From positions 1-64,000 of the forward strand of contig JAFLBP010000011.1 of assembly GCA_017303875.1 (NCBI GenBank): 64,000 bases of DNA. Direction: 5' to 3'. Made by a program: the position numbers and the translations under genes. The notes under the pieces are model-generated. The model made no database searches. It was not told where the DNA came from and saw nothing but the letters and a program-made list of their open reading frames with translations. Of the stretch, positions 25,467 to 34,153 are shown one piece after another. Every line of letters starts with the position of its first letter. Within the stretch, counting starts at the first letter, position 1. Origin of the DNA: Chitinophagales bacterium. GTDB taxonomy: Bacteria > Bacteroidota > Bacteroidia > Chitinophagales > Saprospiraceae.

Positions 25467-26396
25467 ATGGAACAAGTAAAATGTTTGATCATCGGCTCTG
25501 GCCCTGCGGGCTACACAGCAGCCATTTACGCCGCCCGTGCGGGCCTCAAACCCCTCATGTACACTGGTTTACAAGCTGGCGGCCAGCTCACTACCACCAC
25601 CGAAGTGGACAACTATCCGGGCTACCCGAATGGTCGCCACGGTTTGGATATGATGGAAGATTTCCGTCAGCAAGCCGTTCGATTTGAGACGGAAATCCGC
25701 TACGAGCGCATTGTTAAAGTAGACCTTACCGGCCCGATTCACAAAGCCTGGTCGGAAAGCGGTACGGAAATCCACAGCCCGACAATCATTATTGCTACAG
25801 GAGCTAGCGCCAAATACCTCGGTATTCCCGGCGAAGAGCGCCTGCTCAACCACGGCGTTTCTGCCTGTGCGGTATGCGACGGTTTTTTCTTCCGTGGTAA
25901 AGAAGTCGCCATCGTTGGCGGCGGCGATACTGCGGCTGAAGAAAGCACTTATCTGGCAAAAATCTGTTCCAAAGTACACCTGCTGGTGCGTCGCGACGAA
26001 ATGCGCGCTTCCAAAATCATGCAGGAGCGCGTGTTGAATACGCCTAACCTTGAAGTACACTGGAACACCGAAACAGAAGAAGTGCTGGGTGCTGAAAAAG
26101 TTGAAGGCCTGCGTATCAAAAACAATAAAACCGGCGAGTCGTCTGTATTGCCGGTGAACGGCTTCTTTGTCGCCATTGGCCATAAGCCCAATACTGATTT
26201 TCTGGCCGATTGGCTTACACTCGATGAAAGCGGCTACATCCAGGCCGTACCGGGTCGCAGCCTGACCAATATCCCCGGCGTATTCGCCTGCGGCGATGCC
26301 CAGGATAAAATCTATCGCCAGGCCGTTACGGCTGCCGGTAGCGGCTGCATGGCCGCCCTCGACGCCGAACGCTACTTAGTAGAACAGGGACTTTGA
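25467..26396 (+). CDS. trxB: thioredoxin-disulfide reductase
   Basis: A 309-aa NADPH-dependent flavoenzyme that keeps thioredoxin reduced. The FAD motif IIGSGPAGYTAAIYAARAG is at the N-terminus, the redox-active CxxC is in SACAVCDGFFF near residue 133, the NADPH motif is VAIVGGGDTAAEE, and the C-terminal FAD contact is GVFACGDAQDKIYRQAVTAA. The length is typical. The TGA stop codon (26394-26396) overlaps the first GATGAAC unit of the following array. Confidence 0.97.
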   Translation: MEQVKCLIIGSGPAGYTAAIYAARAGLKPLMYTGLQAGGQLTTTTEVDNYPGYPNGRHGLDMMEDFRQQAVRFETEIRYERIVKVDLTGPIHKAWSESGTEIHSPTIIIATGASAKYLGIPGEERLLNHGVSACAVCDGFFFRGKEVAIVGGGDTAAEESTYLAKICSKVHLLVRRDEMRASKIMQERVLNTPNLEVHWNTETEEVLGAEKVEGLRIKNNKTGESSVLPVNGFFVAIGHKPNTDFLADWLTLDESGYIQAVPGRSLTNIPGVFACGDAQDKIYRQAVTAAGSGCMAALDAERYLVEQGL

Positions 26397-26590
26397 TGAA
26401 CGATGAACGTTTTATAACGATGAACGATGAACTATAAACGATGAACGAGGAATAATGAATAATACATTCAGAACTCTGAAATATTCATCGTTTATAGTTC
26501 ATCGTTCAACGTTATAAAACGTTTATCGTTCATAGTTCATCGTTCATCGTTACAAAACATTCCTCGTTCATCGTTCATAGTTCATCGTTG
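26395..26590. repeat. GATGAAC heptamer inverted-repeat array
   Basis: GATGAAC/GATGAACTATAAAC units at 26395-26455 and the reverse-complement arm of GTTCATC/GTTTATC units at 26487-26590. The first unit supplies the trxB stop codon. The aldolase promoter box follows 6 bp after the array. Confidence 0.85.
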
Positions 26591-26596
26591 ATTAAT

Positions 26597-26604
26597 TATC
26601 TTTG
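26597..26604 (+). promoter_or_regulatory. -7 box TATCTTTG for class II aldolase
   Basis: TATCTTTG directly after the repeat array; leader about 33 nt to the ATG at 26643. Confidence 0.5.
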
Positions 26605-26642
26605 GCGCTCATTTTATTGTACACAGACTAATCACACAAAAT

Positions 26643-27713
26643 ATGAGTCGTTTTCGTCCCGGCGTATTGCATGGCGCTGAAGTAACAGAGTTGTTCAACT
26701 ATGCCAACGAGCATGATTTTGCTTTGCCGGCAGTCAATGTTATTGGTACCAACTCTGTAAATGCCGTATTGGAAACGGCAGCTGCGGTAAAAAGCCCCGT
26801 TGTTATTCAATTCTCCAATGGTGGCGCTGCTTTTTTTGCAGGCAAAGGCGTTTCCAATGAGAATCAACGCGCGGCCATTCTGGGCGGTATTTCCGGCGCA
26901 CAACACGTGCACGCCATGGCTGAAGCCTACGGTGTTCCGGTTATTCTCCATACCGATCACTGCGCGCTGAATATTATTTCCTGGGTCGACGGACTGCTTG
27001 ACGCCGGTGAAAAATTCTTCGAAAAAAATGGCTACCCGCTTTACAGTAGCCACATGCTCGACCTCTCCGAAGAGCCGCTGCATGAAAATATCGAAATCAG
27101 CGCGAAATACTTTGAGCGGATGTCGAAAATGGGCATGACGCTCGAAATTGAACTCGGCGTTACCGGTGGCGAAGAAGACGGTGTTGATAACACTGATGTG
27201 GATTCGTCCCGCCTGTACACACAGCCTTCTGAAGTCGCTTACTCGTATGAGTATCTGAAGAAAATCAGCCCGAACTTCACCATCGCTGCTGCTTTTGGCA
27301 ACGTACACGGCGTGTACAAGCCCGGCAATGTGAAATTGCAGCCCATCATCCTGAAAAATTCTCAGGAGTATATTCGCCAACATTACAATATCTCCGACCC
27401 TAATCCGGTCAACTTCGTCTTCCACGGTGGCTCCGGCTCCTCACAGGAAGAAATTCGCGAAGCAATCCGCTACGGCGCCGTAAAAATGAATATCGATACC
27501 GATATGCAATGGGCCTTCTGGGATGGTATTCGCGGTTATTACGAAGCGAAAAAAGGGTATCTGCAAGTGCAGATCGGTAACCCGGAAGGGGAAGAAAAAC
27601 CCAATAAAAAATACTACGATCCGCGTGTTTGGCTGCGTGAAGGTGAAAAAACCTTTGTCACCCGCCTGAAACAAGCCTTCGAAGACCTCAACTGCATCAA
27701 CCGAAACAGTTGA
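26643..27713 (+). CDS. fbaA: class II fructose-bisphosphate aldolase
   Basis: A 356-aa zinc enzyme that interconverts fructose-1,6-bisphosphate with glyceraldehyde-3-phosphate and dihydroxyacetone phosphate. The length and motifs match the class IIA (FbaA) branch: YGVPVILHTDHCALN with a zinc histidine, LEIELGVTGGEEDGVDN, NVHGVYKPGNVKL and FVFHGGSGSSQEEI. The final codons and TGA stop coincide with a CAGTTGA heptamer of the downstream array. It is one of two glycolytic genes in the window, with tpiA. Confidence 0.96.
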   Translation: MSRFRPGVLHGAEVTELFNYANEHDFALPAVNVIGTNSVNAVLETAAAVKSPVVIQFSNGGAAFFAGKGVSNENQRAAILGGISGAQHVHAMAEAYGVPVILHTDHCALNIISWVDGLLDAGEKFFEKNGYPLYSSHMLDLSEEPLHENIEISAKYFERMSKMGMTLEIELGVTGGEEDGVDNTDVDSSRLYTQPSEVAYSYEYLKKISPNFTIAAAFGNVHGVYKPGNVKLQPIILKNSQEYIRQHYNISDPNPVNFVFHGGSGSSQEEIREAIRYGAVKMNIDTDMQWAFWDGIRGYYEAKKGYLQVQIGNPEGEEKPNKKYYDPRVWLREGEKTFVTRLKQAFEDLNCINRNS

Positions 27714-27866
27714 ATCAGTTATCAGTCAGCAGTGATCAGTCAGCAGTGATCAGTCAGCAGTTATCAGTCAGCAGTTATCAGTGAATAATTAATGATAACT
27801 GTTGACTGATCACTGCTGACTGATCACTGTTGACTGATAACTGTTGACTGATAACTGATAACTGAT
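27707..27866. repeat. CAGTNAN heptamer inverted-repeat array
   Basis: Left arm of CAGTTAT, CAGTCAG, CAGTGAT units from the aldolase stop codon to about 27783. Right arm of CTGTTGA, CTGATCA, CTGATAA units to 27866. It separates convergent genes, and its edges coincide with both stop codons. Confidence 0.9.
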
Positions 27867-27867
27867 C

Positions 27868-28293
27868 TCACTGTTGTCGGTTGGCGGCGCGCCCCATGGC
27901 CACAGCCATTTTATACGTTTTTCCGGCTTCCAGCATCATCGGCGGCATTTCATAGGTCGTCATACCGGTGAGTTGCACCTTCAGGGTATAGTGTCCGGGC
28001 TGGACATCAAAATTACATCGACCACTTATATCTGTGAGCTGGCCGTAATAGGTCACACTTTCTTGGCGTTGCAACACACAGGTGGCGCCCATAATAGGTT
28101 CCGTACCTACCGTTTCATGTACACTCAAAGTAACTTTTGCGCGTTCAGGATTGTCCTGATTGGCGCCCACGAGATTGGCCTCCAACAAGGCACTCGGCTG
28201 GGCAGGAATTTCTTTGTAAACAACGGCTTTGCTGTTGGTTTTACAGGATAGAAGGCCAACGCATAGCGCGGCCAAGGCAAAAAAAGTACGCAT
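27868..28293 (-). CDS. lipoprotein with carboxypeptidase-regulatory-like domain
   Basis: A 141-aa lipoprotein: signal sequence and lipobox GLLSC near residue 17, then a single beta-sandwich of the transthyretin/carboxypeptidase-regulatory type (AKVTLSVHETVGTEPIMGA, GQLTDISGRCNFDVQPGHYT). The start at 28293 places the hydrophobic stretch correctly. It is the last gene of a leftward three-gene unit after an M61 peptidase (26 bp gap) and a lamin-tail protein. Function unknown, probably envelope-associated. Confidence 0.75.
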   Translation of the reverse strand: MRTFFALAALCVGLLSCKTNSKAVVYKEIPAQPSALLEANLVGANQDNPERAKVTLSVHETVGTEPIMGATCVLQRQESVTYYGQLTDISGRCNFDVQPGHYTLKVQLTGMTTYEMPPMMLEAGKTYKMAVAMGRAANRQQ

Positions 28294-28319
28294 GGGCGGA
28301 TTAGAAAGATTGATGTGGA

Positions 28320-29900
28320 TTAATCGGTTCGTCCCAGCCACCATTGGCGAACCTGCAACTGTTCAAGGCTGGGTTGTTTGACTGGTTTAACGCTGTGATT
28401 GTCCGAATTGTATGTAAAGCCGGCTTTTTCCAGACATTTGTCCAAAGGTAGCGCTTCATGGCCTTCAACATGACGCCTGAAAAAGTCGCGTATTTCCGGA
28501 AAACTCAAAGCAGCAATGACATCGAATAATTCGTCGTCTTTAAAAGGGCGGTTCGGCCCGTATTTTTCGGAGAGTGCTTGCATCAATTCTGCGGCGCCCA
28601 TTTTTCCTTTACTTTTTTCCCGCAGCAGGATGTCGAGGCAAAGGTTCACCAAGGCTCCTTTCAGGTAAACATTATAATACTGATCAGGTTTATCCACGGC
28701 ATGCACGCTCAATTCCGTGAGCGAAAGCTCCGGATCGTAGCCGCTGGCTTCCTTTGCTTTCTGGCTAATGGTTCTGGCAAATTCCGGAATACGTATAAGT
28801 CCTTGTTTTACAGGCATATGCATGGTGGCGTACTCCGTCATGCCTTCATAAAGCCAAAGATGTCTGGAGAGTTTTGGCTGGTAAAAATTGTATTGTTCAA
28901 TCTCTTCCGCATGAATATTCAGGGGCGTAACGATGTGGAAAAATTCATGGCTGGCAATCCTGTAAATATAGTCTTTGAGCAAATCTTCGTCCAATTGGGA
29001 GTACATCAGGCAAAGGGTAGAGGTTGCGTGCTCCAGTCCGTCGCCAACATATCCCGGGTCATTGCCCCGGGCATGATAAATTAAAAAAGCGTAGCGTTCA
29101 ACCGGTAGTTTTCCTCCGAGATAGAGCCGCTGATTTTCCAACAAAGGTTTGATGTTGCCGGCCAGTTCGCCAGCCAGTTTGGCCCCGGCATCGCTGTACG
29201 CGGCCACCAGCACCTGCGTATTGCCAATGCGCAACATTGCGGTATCGGCCTGTGCATACAGGATCGGGTTGTCCACCAAATCGCGGTAAGAAGGCGCGCG
29301 AAATTCATCCCGGTACTCGCTGCTTTGTTGCAGGGGCAGGGTCGTGGCGCCAAAAAAGCGCTCCGGTTTTTCAATATTGATTTTAAATGGCAGTTGGGTT
29401 TTGCCCTCAAAGTAGCCAAACAGGCTGTTGTGGTTAATGACAAAAGCTTTGTTTTCGGTAAAAGAACTTTCCGCCGAACGAAAACGCCCGTCGACAAAAC
29501 CGCCATTAAAATTTTCCCAGCCATCGTCTACCCGATAACGCAAAAAATGCAGCTGCTGCGCCATGCTTATTTTCCAGCGCCCCTTGTCGAGGCGTTGCAC
29601 CGGCAGGGTTTCTCCCTTGTCGTTCAGCGCTACAAAACTGCTCACCCGATCGCCAAAATCCATATACCCGTAAATGCCCGGCACGATACGCGGTATGTAA
29701 AAAACAACTTCCTCCTCCTGAATTGTAGGGGTTTCCAGCTCGATCAGTAATTGATCCTGCACTAATTGCCGCAAATTGACCTGATAGCGGTATTCCCGGC
29801 GAACCCGAACCTCCTGCGCCTTGCTTTTATGCAGGCCGCAAGCAGAAAGCGAGAGGTATAAAATGCTGATAAACAGCAGTATGTGCTTGTGTTTTGTCAT
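28320..29900 (-). CDS. M61-family metallopeptidase lipoprotein
   Basis: A 526-aa exported protease with lipobox LSLSAC near residue 21. The N-terminal half is the beta-rich M61 N-terminal domain. The zinc centre is RIASHEFFHIVTPLNIH near residue 317 with the glutamate ligand in WLYEGMTEYATMHM, typical of glycyl-aminopeptidase-like M61 enzymes. The PDZ domain that ends many M61 proteins is absent, giving a shorter protein. It is 10 bp downstream of the lamin-tail gene and 26 bp upstream of a lipoprotein gene, consistent with one operon. Confidence 0.9.
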   Translation of the reverse strand: MTKHKHILLFISILYLSLSACGLHKSKAQEVRVRREYRYQVNLRQLVQDQLLIELETPTIQEEEVVFYIPRIVPGIYGYMDFGDRVSSFVALNDKGETLPVQRLDKGRWKISMAQQLHFLRYRVDDGWENFNGGFVDGRFRSAESSFTENKAFVINHNSLFGYFEGKTQLPFKINIEKPERFFGATTLPLQQSSEYRDEFRAPSYRDLVDNPILYAQADTAMLRIGNTQVLVAAYSDAGAKLAGELAGNIKPLLENQRLYLGGKLPVERYAFLIYHARGNDPGYVGDGLEHATSTLCLMYSQLDEDLLKDYIYRIASHEFFHIVTPLNIHAEEIEQYNFYQPKLSRHLWLYEGMTEYATMHMPVKQGLIRIPEFARTISQKAKEASGYDPELSLTELSVHAVDKPDQYYNVYLKGALVNLCLDILLREKSKGKMGAAELMQALSEKYGPNRPFKDDELFDVIAALSFPEIRDFFRRHVEGHEALPLDKCLEKAGFTYNSDNHSVKPVKQPSLEQLQVRQWWLGRTD

Positions 29901-29910
29901 TTTGCTGTGC

Positions 29911-32511
29911 TTATCTTTCTACGAGGGCAAAACTTTTTTTAACCTGTTCTACCTGGCCGTCCGGATGAAAAATTTCCATCCACAGAATATAAATGCCCGG
30001 ACGTGCACGGTCGCCTTCATCGGTTTCGCCATCCCAGCGCAGAATGCCCTCTGTACCAATCAGTTGTGAACGCACCATGTAGCGAACGGGCAAGCCATCG
30101 CCGTCAAAAATACGCACCGAAGCGGCATAACCGTCCTTGGGCAGGGTGTACTGAATTTCAAGAAAATCTTCATAGCCATCGTTGTCGGGCGAGAGCCGCG
30201 CAACAGGCAAATTAATCAAATTTGAACCATTTTTAGAGCGCAAGCCTTGTGAATTGGGCAGGGTAGGGGTGCCCGGCTCACCCGTAATCAGCGGAGATGC
30301 GGAGGCCCAGTTGTCGTCTTGTGCAGCGGGCAATTCTGAGGACAAGCGTTCCAGGGCAACGCCTTCCCGATCTGAGTCATTCAGCAAGGCATTGTGCAAA
30401 GTTTCGCGATAATAAAACGTATCTAGGGAAATAGTCAGGCCGTCTTTAGAATAATATAAGGTACAATTGCCCTCCGAGTCATCGAAGCCGGGAAAGTTCA
30501 TGTCAATTATTTTTTCCGCAAAAATACCCTTAAAGCGGCTGAGCAATTCTTCGGGAAATGTGGTCAGCACGGCATAATCGCCGGGCAAAAAGAGCTTTTG
30601 TGTTGCAACCGGCTCCACATCGGCGCCCTGTGAGAAGTTGGCCAACCAGAAATACTCCCAGCTGAAGACTTTTTCGCTGCGGTTGTACAATTCCACATAA
30701 CGCGCACCGCCGGTAGCCGGGTTAAACATCATTTCATTAATGACAATATCGCCGGGGGCCGGAACTTGTGGCAAGCCAAACAGGAGGGTATCGGCTACAA
30801 GTTTATTGCCGCTGCAATCCGAAGCATTTTCATTACAAATAAACTGATACACAATGCCCGGCTGAAAGGGCAGGCCAAAATCGACGGTCAGCACTGAACG
30901 ATCCTGCTCCGACACTTCGGCACTCAACACCGGATAGGCGGAGAAGGTTTGAAACGTGTTCTGCGCATCAATATTGGTACTCAGGTTTTTGGAAAATTTT
31001 ACCCGCAAACGTTGATCGGACAAAGGAAAAACCTCCAGCATACGCGGACGGGTCGTGTCGGTAATGCGTGCAAAAACGGCATTGCGGGCGCCGGGCGTAC
31101 CGCCGGGCAAAACGCTACAGGATTTCCAGTTGGCTGCGCCAAGGCAGGGCGTTTGCGGATCAACGCGCTCCAGGGTCCAGCCACCTTCGCGTTTGGACGC
31201 ATCGGTATGCCAATTGATGCTGTAGGCTACTTTATCCACCACAAAACCATCACTTTTGCGCTTGATGGTCAGCACGTCCCCGTCGTTGTTCAGGGCCGGC
31301 AAACTCATGGCCAGCACAGTGTCGGCAACCGTACTCATACCGGCTGCGGCACTGACAGTACATAACAGCGCATAGCCGCCAGGCGGCAGTTTGAAGGCCG
31401 GCAGGGTTTGCGCAGTTCCGCCATCGTCGATGCTTAAGTCGCTCAATTCCAGGGTTTTATTCGAGCGATTGAAGATTTCCACCCACTCCGATTCCGGCAG
31501 CCCGACGGAAGGGCTGGGGTCGGGCATCAACTCATTGATCAGCAGGTCAAATTCCTGGGCAATAACGGGCAGGACATAGCTGAAATTTGCACTGAGTTCG
31601 GCAGCCGTATTACCTCGTTGATCTTCAATGTTAAAGGCGCGTATTTCATAGTTGCCGGCGCTGAACGCCGGGCTGAAACTCAGGCGTACTTCGGTATTAT
31701 TATTTCCAAAAGTTGCAGCACTGATGTTGCTGTTGGGTGGCGCCAGCGCATAATTATCAGGATCGGTGGCCGATATGGTGTCCAATGCTTCGTTAAATTG
31801 AAGCAAGAGGCTGGTATTGCTTTCCAACAGGACATCGAGCAGTTGCGGCGGGCTGTTGTCGGGAATATCGGGAAGTATACTGATGTTGTCGAAGAAAAAA
31901 TTTTCCTTGCGGGTTTCGGAAAACAGGCAATAAAATCCGAAAAAGCGATTGGCGCCAGCGCTGTGGGTGGCATCGCTGAATTCAAATTGTGGTGCAAGAT
32001 TGCCCGTGCCTGCGCTCAGATTCCAGACGCCGGTTTTGCTGCGGCGCATTTGCAGTTTGATATTAACCGGATCAGTACCCACGAGGCCCGCAACGCCCGA
32101 GGCTAAAAGGGTTTTAACACCGGCATCCTGCCTGAAAAAGCGCAGGGCATCGGCCGAGCCGTTTTCCCCGATTTCGAGGAAATAGCCATTGGCTGTTGTC
32201 AGATCTTGCTGGTCGGCCAGCAGGTAAATGCGCAGCAAATTGGAGGTGGAAGGCGCAAAACTGAGCCGGAAATCGAGCGACCACAAGGCGCTGTCCGGGA
32301 TATTGCCCTGCGTGCGCAGTTGTGCATTACCGGCCGCGGGCGCTTTGAGTTGCAACTCTCCGGCAGTATTAACGATAAAACTGCCGGCATCGCCCGTCCA
32401 TACGTGGTTGGCCGTGAAGTCTCCGTCGGAGAAATTGTCGGTGATTTGGGCGCTGAGGCGCAGAGACGCGCAGGTAATCAGCAGGGCTAAGGCGCAGAGC
32501 AGGAGGCGCAT
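29911..32511 (-). CDS. secreted multi-domain protein with lamin-tail domains
   Basis: An 866-aa exported protein. The signal peptide ends LRLSAQ near residue 22. A concanavalin-like N-terminal domain (FSDGDFTANHVWTGDAGSFI) is followed by Ig-like SbsA-type domains (LLQFNEALDTISATDPDNYA and RVKFSKNLSTNIDAQNTF), two lamin-tail domains (LLINELMPDPSPSVGLPESE and DIVINEMMFNPATGGARYVE), and a FlgD-like C-terminal Ig domain (LSPDNDGYEDFLEIQYTL, RARPGIYILWMEIF). No classic T9SS type A tail is seen, but the C-terminal domain resembles gliding-motility-associated tails. The start at 32511 is chosen for the signal peptide. Confidence 0.83.
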   Translation of the reverse strand: MRLLLCALALLITCASLRLSAQITDNFSDGDFTANHVWTGDAGSFIVNTAGELQLKAPAAGNAQLRTQGNIPDSALWSLDFRLSFAPSTSNLLRIYLLADQQDLTTANGYFLEIGENGSADALRFFRQDAGVKTLLASGVAGLVGTDPVNIKLQMRRSKTGVWNLSAGTGNLAPQFEFSDATHSAGANRFFGFYCLFSETRKENFFFDNISILPDIPDNSPPQLLDVLLESNTSLLLQFNEALDTISATDPDNYALAPPNSNISAATFGNNNTEVRLSFSPAFSAGNYEIRAFNIEDQRGNTAAELSANFSYVLPVIAQEFDLLINELMPDPSPSVGLPESEWVEIFNRSNKTLELSDLSIDDGGTAQTLPAFKLPPGGYALLCTVSAAAGMSTVADTVLAMSLPALNNDGDVLTIKRKSDGFVVDKVAYSINWHTDASKREGGWTLERVDPQTPCLGAANWKSCSVLPGGTPGARNAVFARITDTTRPRMLEVFPLSDQRLRVKFSKNLSTNIDAQNTFQTFSAYPVLSAEVSEQDRSVLTVDFGLPFQPGIVYQFICNENASDCSGNKLVADTLLFGLPQVPAPGDIVINEMMFNPATGGARYVELYNRSEKVFSWEYFWLANFSQGADVEPVATQKLFLPGDYAVLTTFPEELLSRFKGIFAEKIIDMNFPGFDDSEGNCTLYYSKDGLTISLDTFYYRETLHNALLNDSDREGVALERLSSELPAAQDDNWASASPLITGEPGTPTLPNSQGLRSKNGSNLINLPVARLSPDNDGYEDFLEIQYTLPKDGYAASVRIFDGDGLPVRYMVRSQLIGTEGILRWDGETDEGDRARPGIYILWMEIFHPDGQVEQVKKSFALVER

Positions 32512-32556
32512 GCAATCGGCTTTAATTTTGAAGGGGGAAGATACGGCATTTAGGCA

Positions 32557-32564
32557 TAACTTTA
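32557..32564 (+). promoter_or_regulatory. -7 box TAACTTTA upstream of acpH, leaderless arrangement
   Basis: TAACTTTA (one mismatch to TAnnTTTG) is followed by CCCC and the ATG at 32569, so the transcript would begin at or next to the start codon. Confidence 0.45.
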
Positions 32565-32568
32565 CCCC

Positions 32569-33153
32569 ATGAACCACGTAGCCCATTGTTTACTCTCCTT
32601 CGGCGACGAAGATTTGCTGCTCGGTAATTTTATCGGCGATTTCGTCAAAGGCAGCGACTGGCGCAATTACCCGCCGGGCGTACAGAAAGGTATTTTACTG
32701 CACCGCCGAATAGATTCTTTCACCGATCAACATCCCGTGGTAGAGCAAAGTGTGGCCCGGATGCGGCCTTTTGCCGGGCGCTGGACACCGCCATTTGTCG
32801 ACATCCTGTACGATCATTTGCTGATACTCAATTGGGAGGCCCAAACCGAACAATCCTTTGAGGCCTTTGCCCAGGCAAGCTATCAGATGCTGATGCGCAG
32901 GGCTGATGAAATGCCGGCAGTTTTGCGGGAACGCCTGCCCAGAATGGTGGAAGGGCGTTTTTTGCACGGCTATCAGCAGCGCGAAGGCGTAGAGTGGGTG
33001 TTGGACAAGTTCAGCCACCGCTTGTCGACGGTTGTAGATGTAAGGGCGCTGGCCGGGCATTTTTTCGGCCGACTGACGGAGTATCAGGCAGATTTTGATA
33101 CGTTTTTTCCGGAATTAGCGGCGCATGCTTATGCGTTTTCCAAATCTGAATAA
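32569..33153 (+). CDS. acpH: acyl carrier protein phosphodiesterase (AcpH-like)
   Basis: A 194-aa HD-like hydrolase that removes the 4'-phosphopantetheine group from acyl carrier protein. The family signature is clear: MNHVAHCLLSFGDEDLLLGN, FIGDFVKGSDWRNYP and ILLHRRIDSFTDQHPVV, then FVDILYDHLLILNW. The length matches the family. Its 3' end overlaps the convergent PfkB kinase gene by 25 bp. Confidence 0.92.
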   Translation: MNHVAHCLLSFGDEDLLLGNFIGDFVKGSDWRNYPPGVQKGILLHRRIDSFTDQHPVVEQSVARMRPFAGRWTPPFVDILYDHLLILNWEAQTEQSFEAFAQASYQMLMRRADEMPAVLRERLPRMVEGRFLHGYQQREGVEWVLDKFSHRLSTVVDVRALAGHFFGRLTEYQADFDTFFPELAAHAYAFSKSE

Positions 33154-34067
33154 ATCTCTTCGCGATTTACTTTTTCGGGCAGCGGACCAAAGTGCCCAAT
33201 CTTCAGTTCAGCCATTTTACGGCCTGCAATGGCGCAATCCAGCAGTGGTTTTTCATCGAGGCGGGCAGTGAGGTAACCCGACCAGAATGCGTCGCCTGCA
33301 CCGGTAGTATCATTCACTTTTACTTCGCGCGAGGGCAGGAAATGACGTTCCTGATCGTTGGCCACCCAAAGACCTTTGTCGCCCAGCGTGAAACAAACTT
33401 CTTTGGCGCCCATTTTGAAGAAGTGGTCCAGCACGGCGCCAGGGTCCGGATTTTCATCTTCGTACAGGCGGGCGTAATCGACATCGCTGATTTTTACGAG
33501 CGCGCCAAGGCGACAAAATTCGGCGACGAGGCGTTTGGCTTCCTGGCGGTCGGGCCAGATTTTATCGGAATAATTGGCGTCAATACTCAACTGACAATGT
33601 ACCCGACACGCTTTTTCCGCTGCCTGCATGATGGCGTGTTGCGCCGGCTGCTTGCTGAGGGCAAAACAGGTAGTATGGAAAATACCGACTTCTTCAAACT
33701 TGGTAAAAGGAAACTGACGGATAGAAATAACTGAATCGGCAGCGCGGTAAGCCTGGAAATTGGAGACACCGGCAGAGCGGGTCACTAAAATCAGAGTAGT
33801 AGGCTCGTCTACACCCATAACATTGCTCACATCCACACCGAGTCGGGCGACATAATTCCGCAGCACTGTGCCCATATCGTCATTGCCCACAGTAGCGACC
33901 AACATGGCATTATTGCCCAATCGGGCCATATTCATAGCCAGATTGGCCGGGCTGCCGCCGGGGATACGTTTGAACAGGGATGCCTCTTCAAGGTTCTGCG
34001 CAAACTCTGCCGTAATCATGTCTACCAGCAACTCTCCGGCCGAAATTATGTCTATCGGTTTTCTCAT
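33129..34067 (-). CDS. PfkB-family carbohydrate kinase (fructokinase-like)
   Basis: A 312-aa sugar kinase. The N-terminus (IISAGELLVDMI) and the PGGSPANLAMNMARLGNNA motif are of the PfkB/ribokinase fold. The catalytic Asp is in VNDTTGAGDAFWSGYLTARL near residue 251. Fructose is the likeliest substrate from resemblance to fructokinases, but this is inference. The start is placed at 34067 (MRKPIDI), not 34115. A pair of palindromic sites (34084-34127) stands immediately upstream and could bind a LacI-type sugar regulator. Confidence 0.88.
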   Translation of the reverse strand: MRKPIDIISAGELLVDMITAEFAQNLEEASLFKRIPGGSPANLAMNMARLGNNAMLVATVGNDDMGTVLRNYVARLGVDVSNVMGVDEPTTLILVTRSAGVSNFQAYRAADSVISIRQFPFTKFEEVGIFHTTCFALSKQPAQHAIMQAAEKACRVHCQLSIDANYSDKIWPDRQEAKRLVAEFCRLGALVKISDVDYARLYEDENPDPGAVLDHFFKMGAKEVCFTLGDKGLWVANDQERHFLPSREVKVNDTTGAGDAFWSGYLTARLDEKPLLDCAIAGRKMAELKIGHFGPLPEKVNREEIYSDLENA

Positions 34068-34083
34068 AAAACGTTGTCTTCTA

Positions 34084-34127
34084 AGCGCTTTAGTCCCAAA
34101 ATCAAGATCGTTCATTGCTAAAGCGCT
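34084..34127 (-). promoter_or_regulatory. candidate operator: paired AGCGCTTTAG inverted repeats
   Basis: AGCGCTTTAG at 34084-34093 and its exact complement CTAAAGCGCT at 34118-34127 are separated by 24 nt. Each contains the palindromic core AGCGCT with A/T flanks, the form of LacI-family operators. They lie 17 bp upstream of the PfkB kinase start and downstream of prfC. Confidence 0.4.
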
Positions 34128-34153
34128 GCAATGATACGGTAAAATAACGTGTC

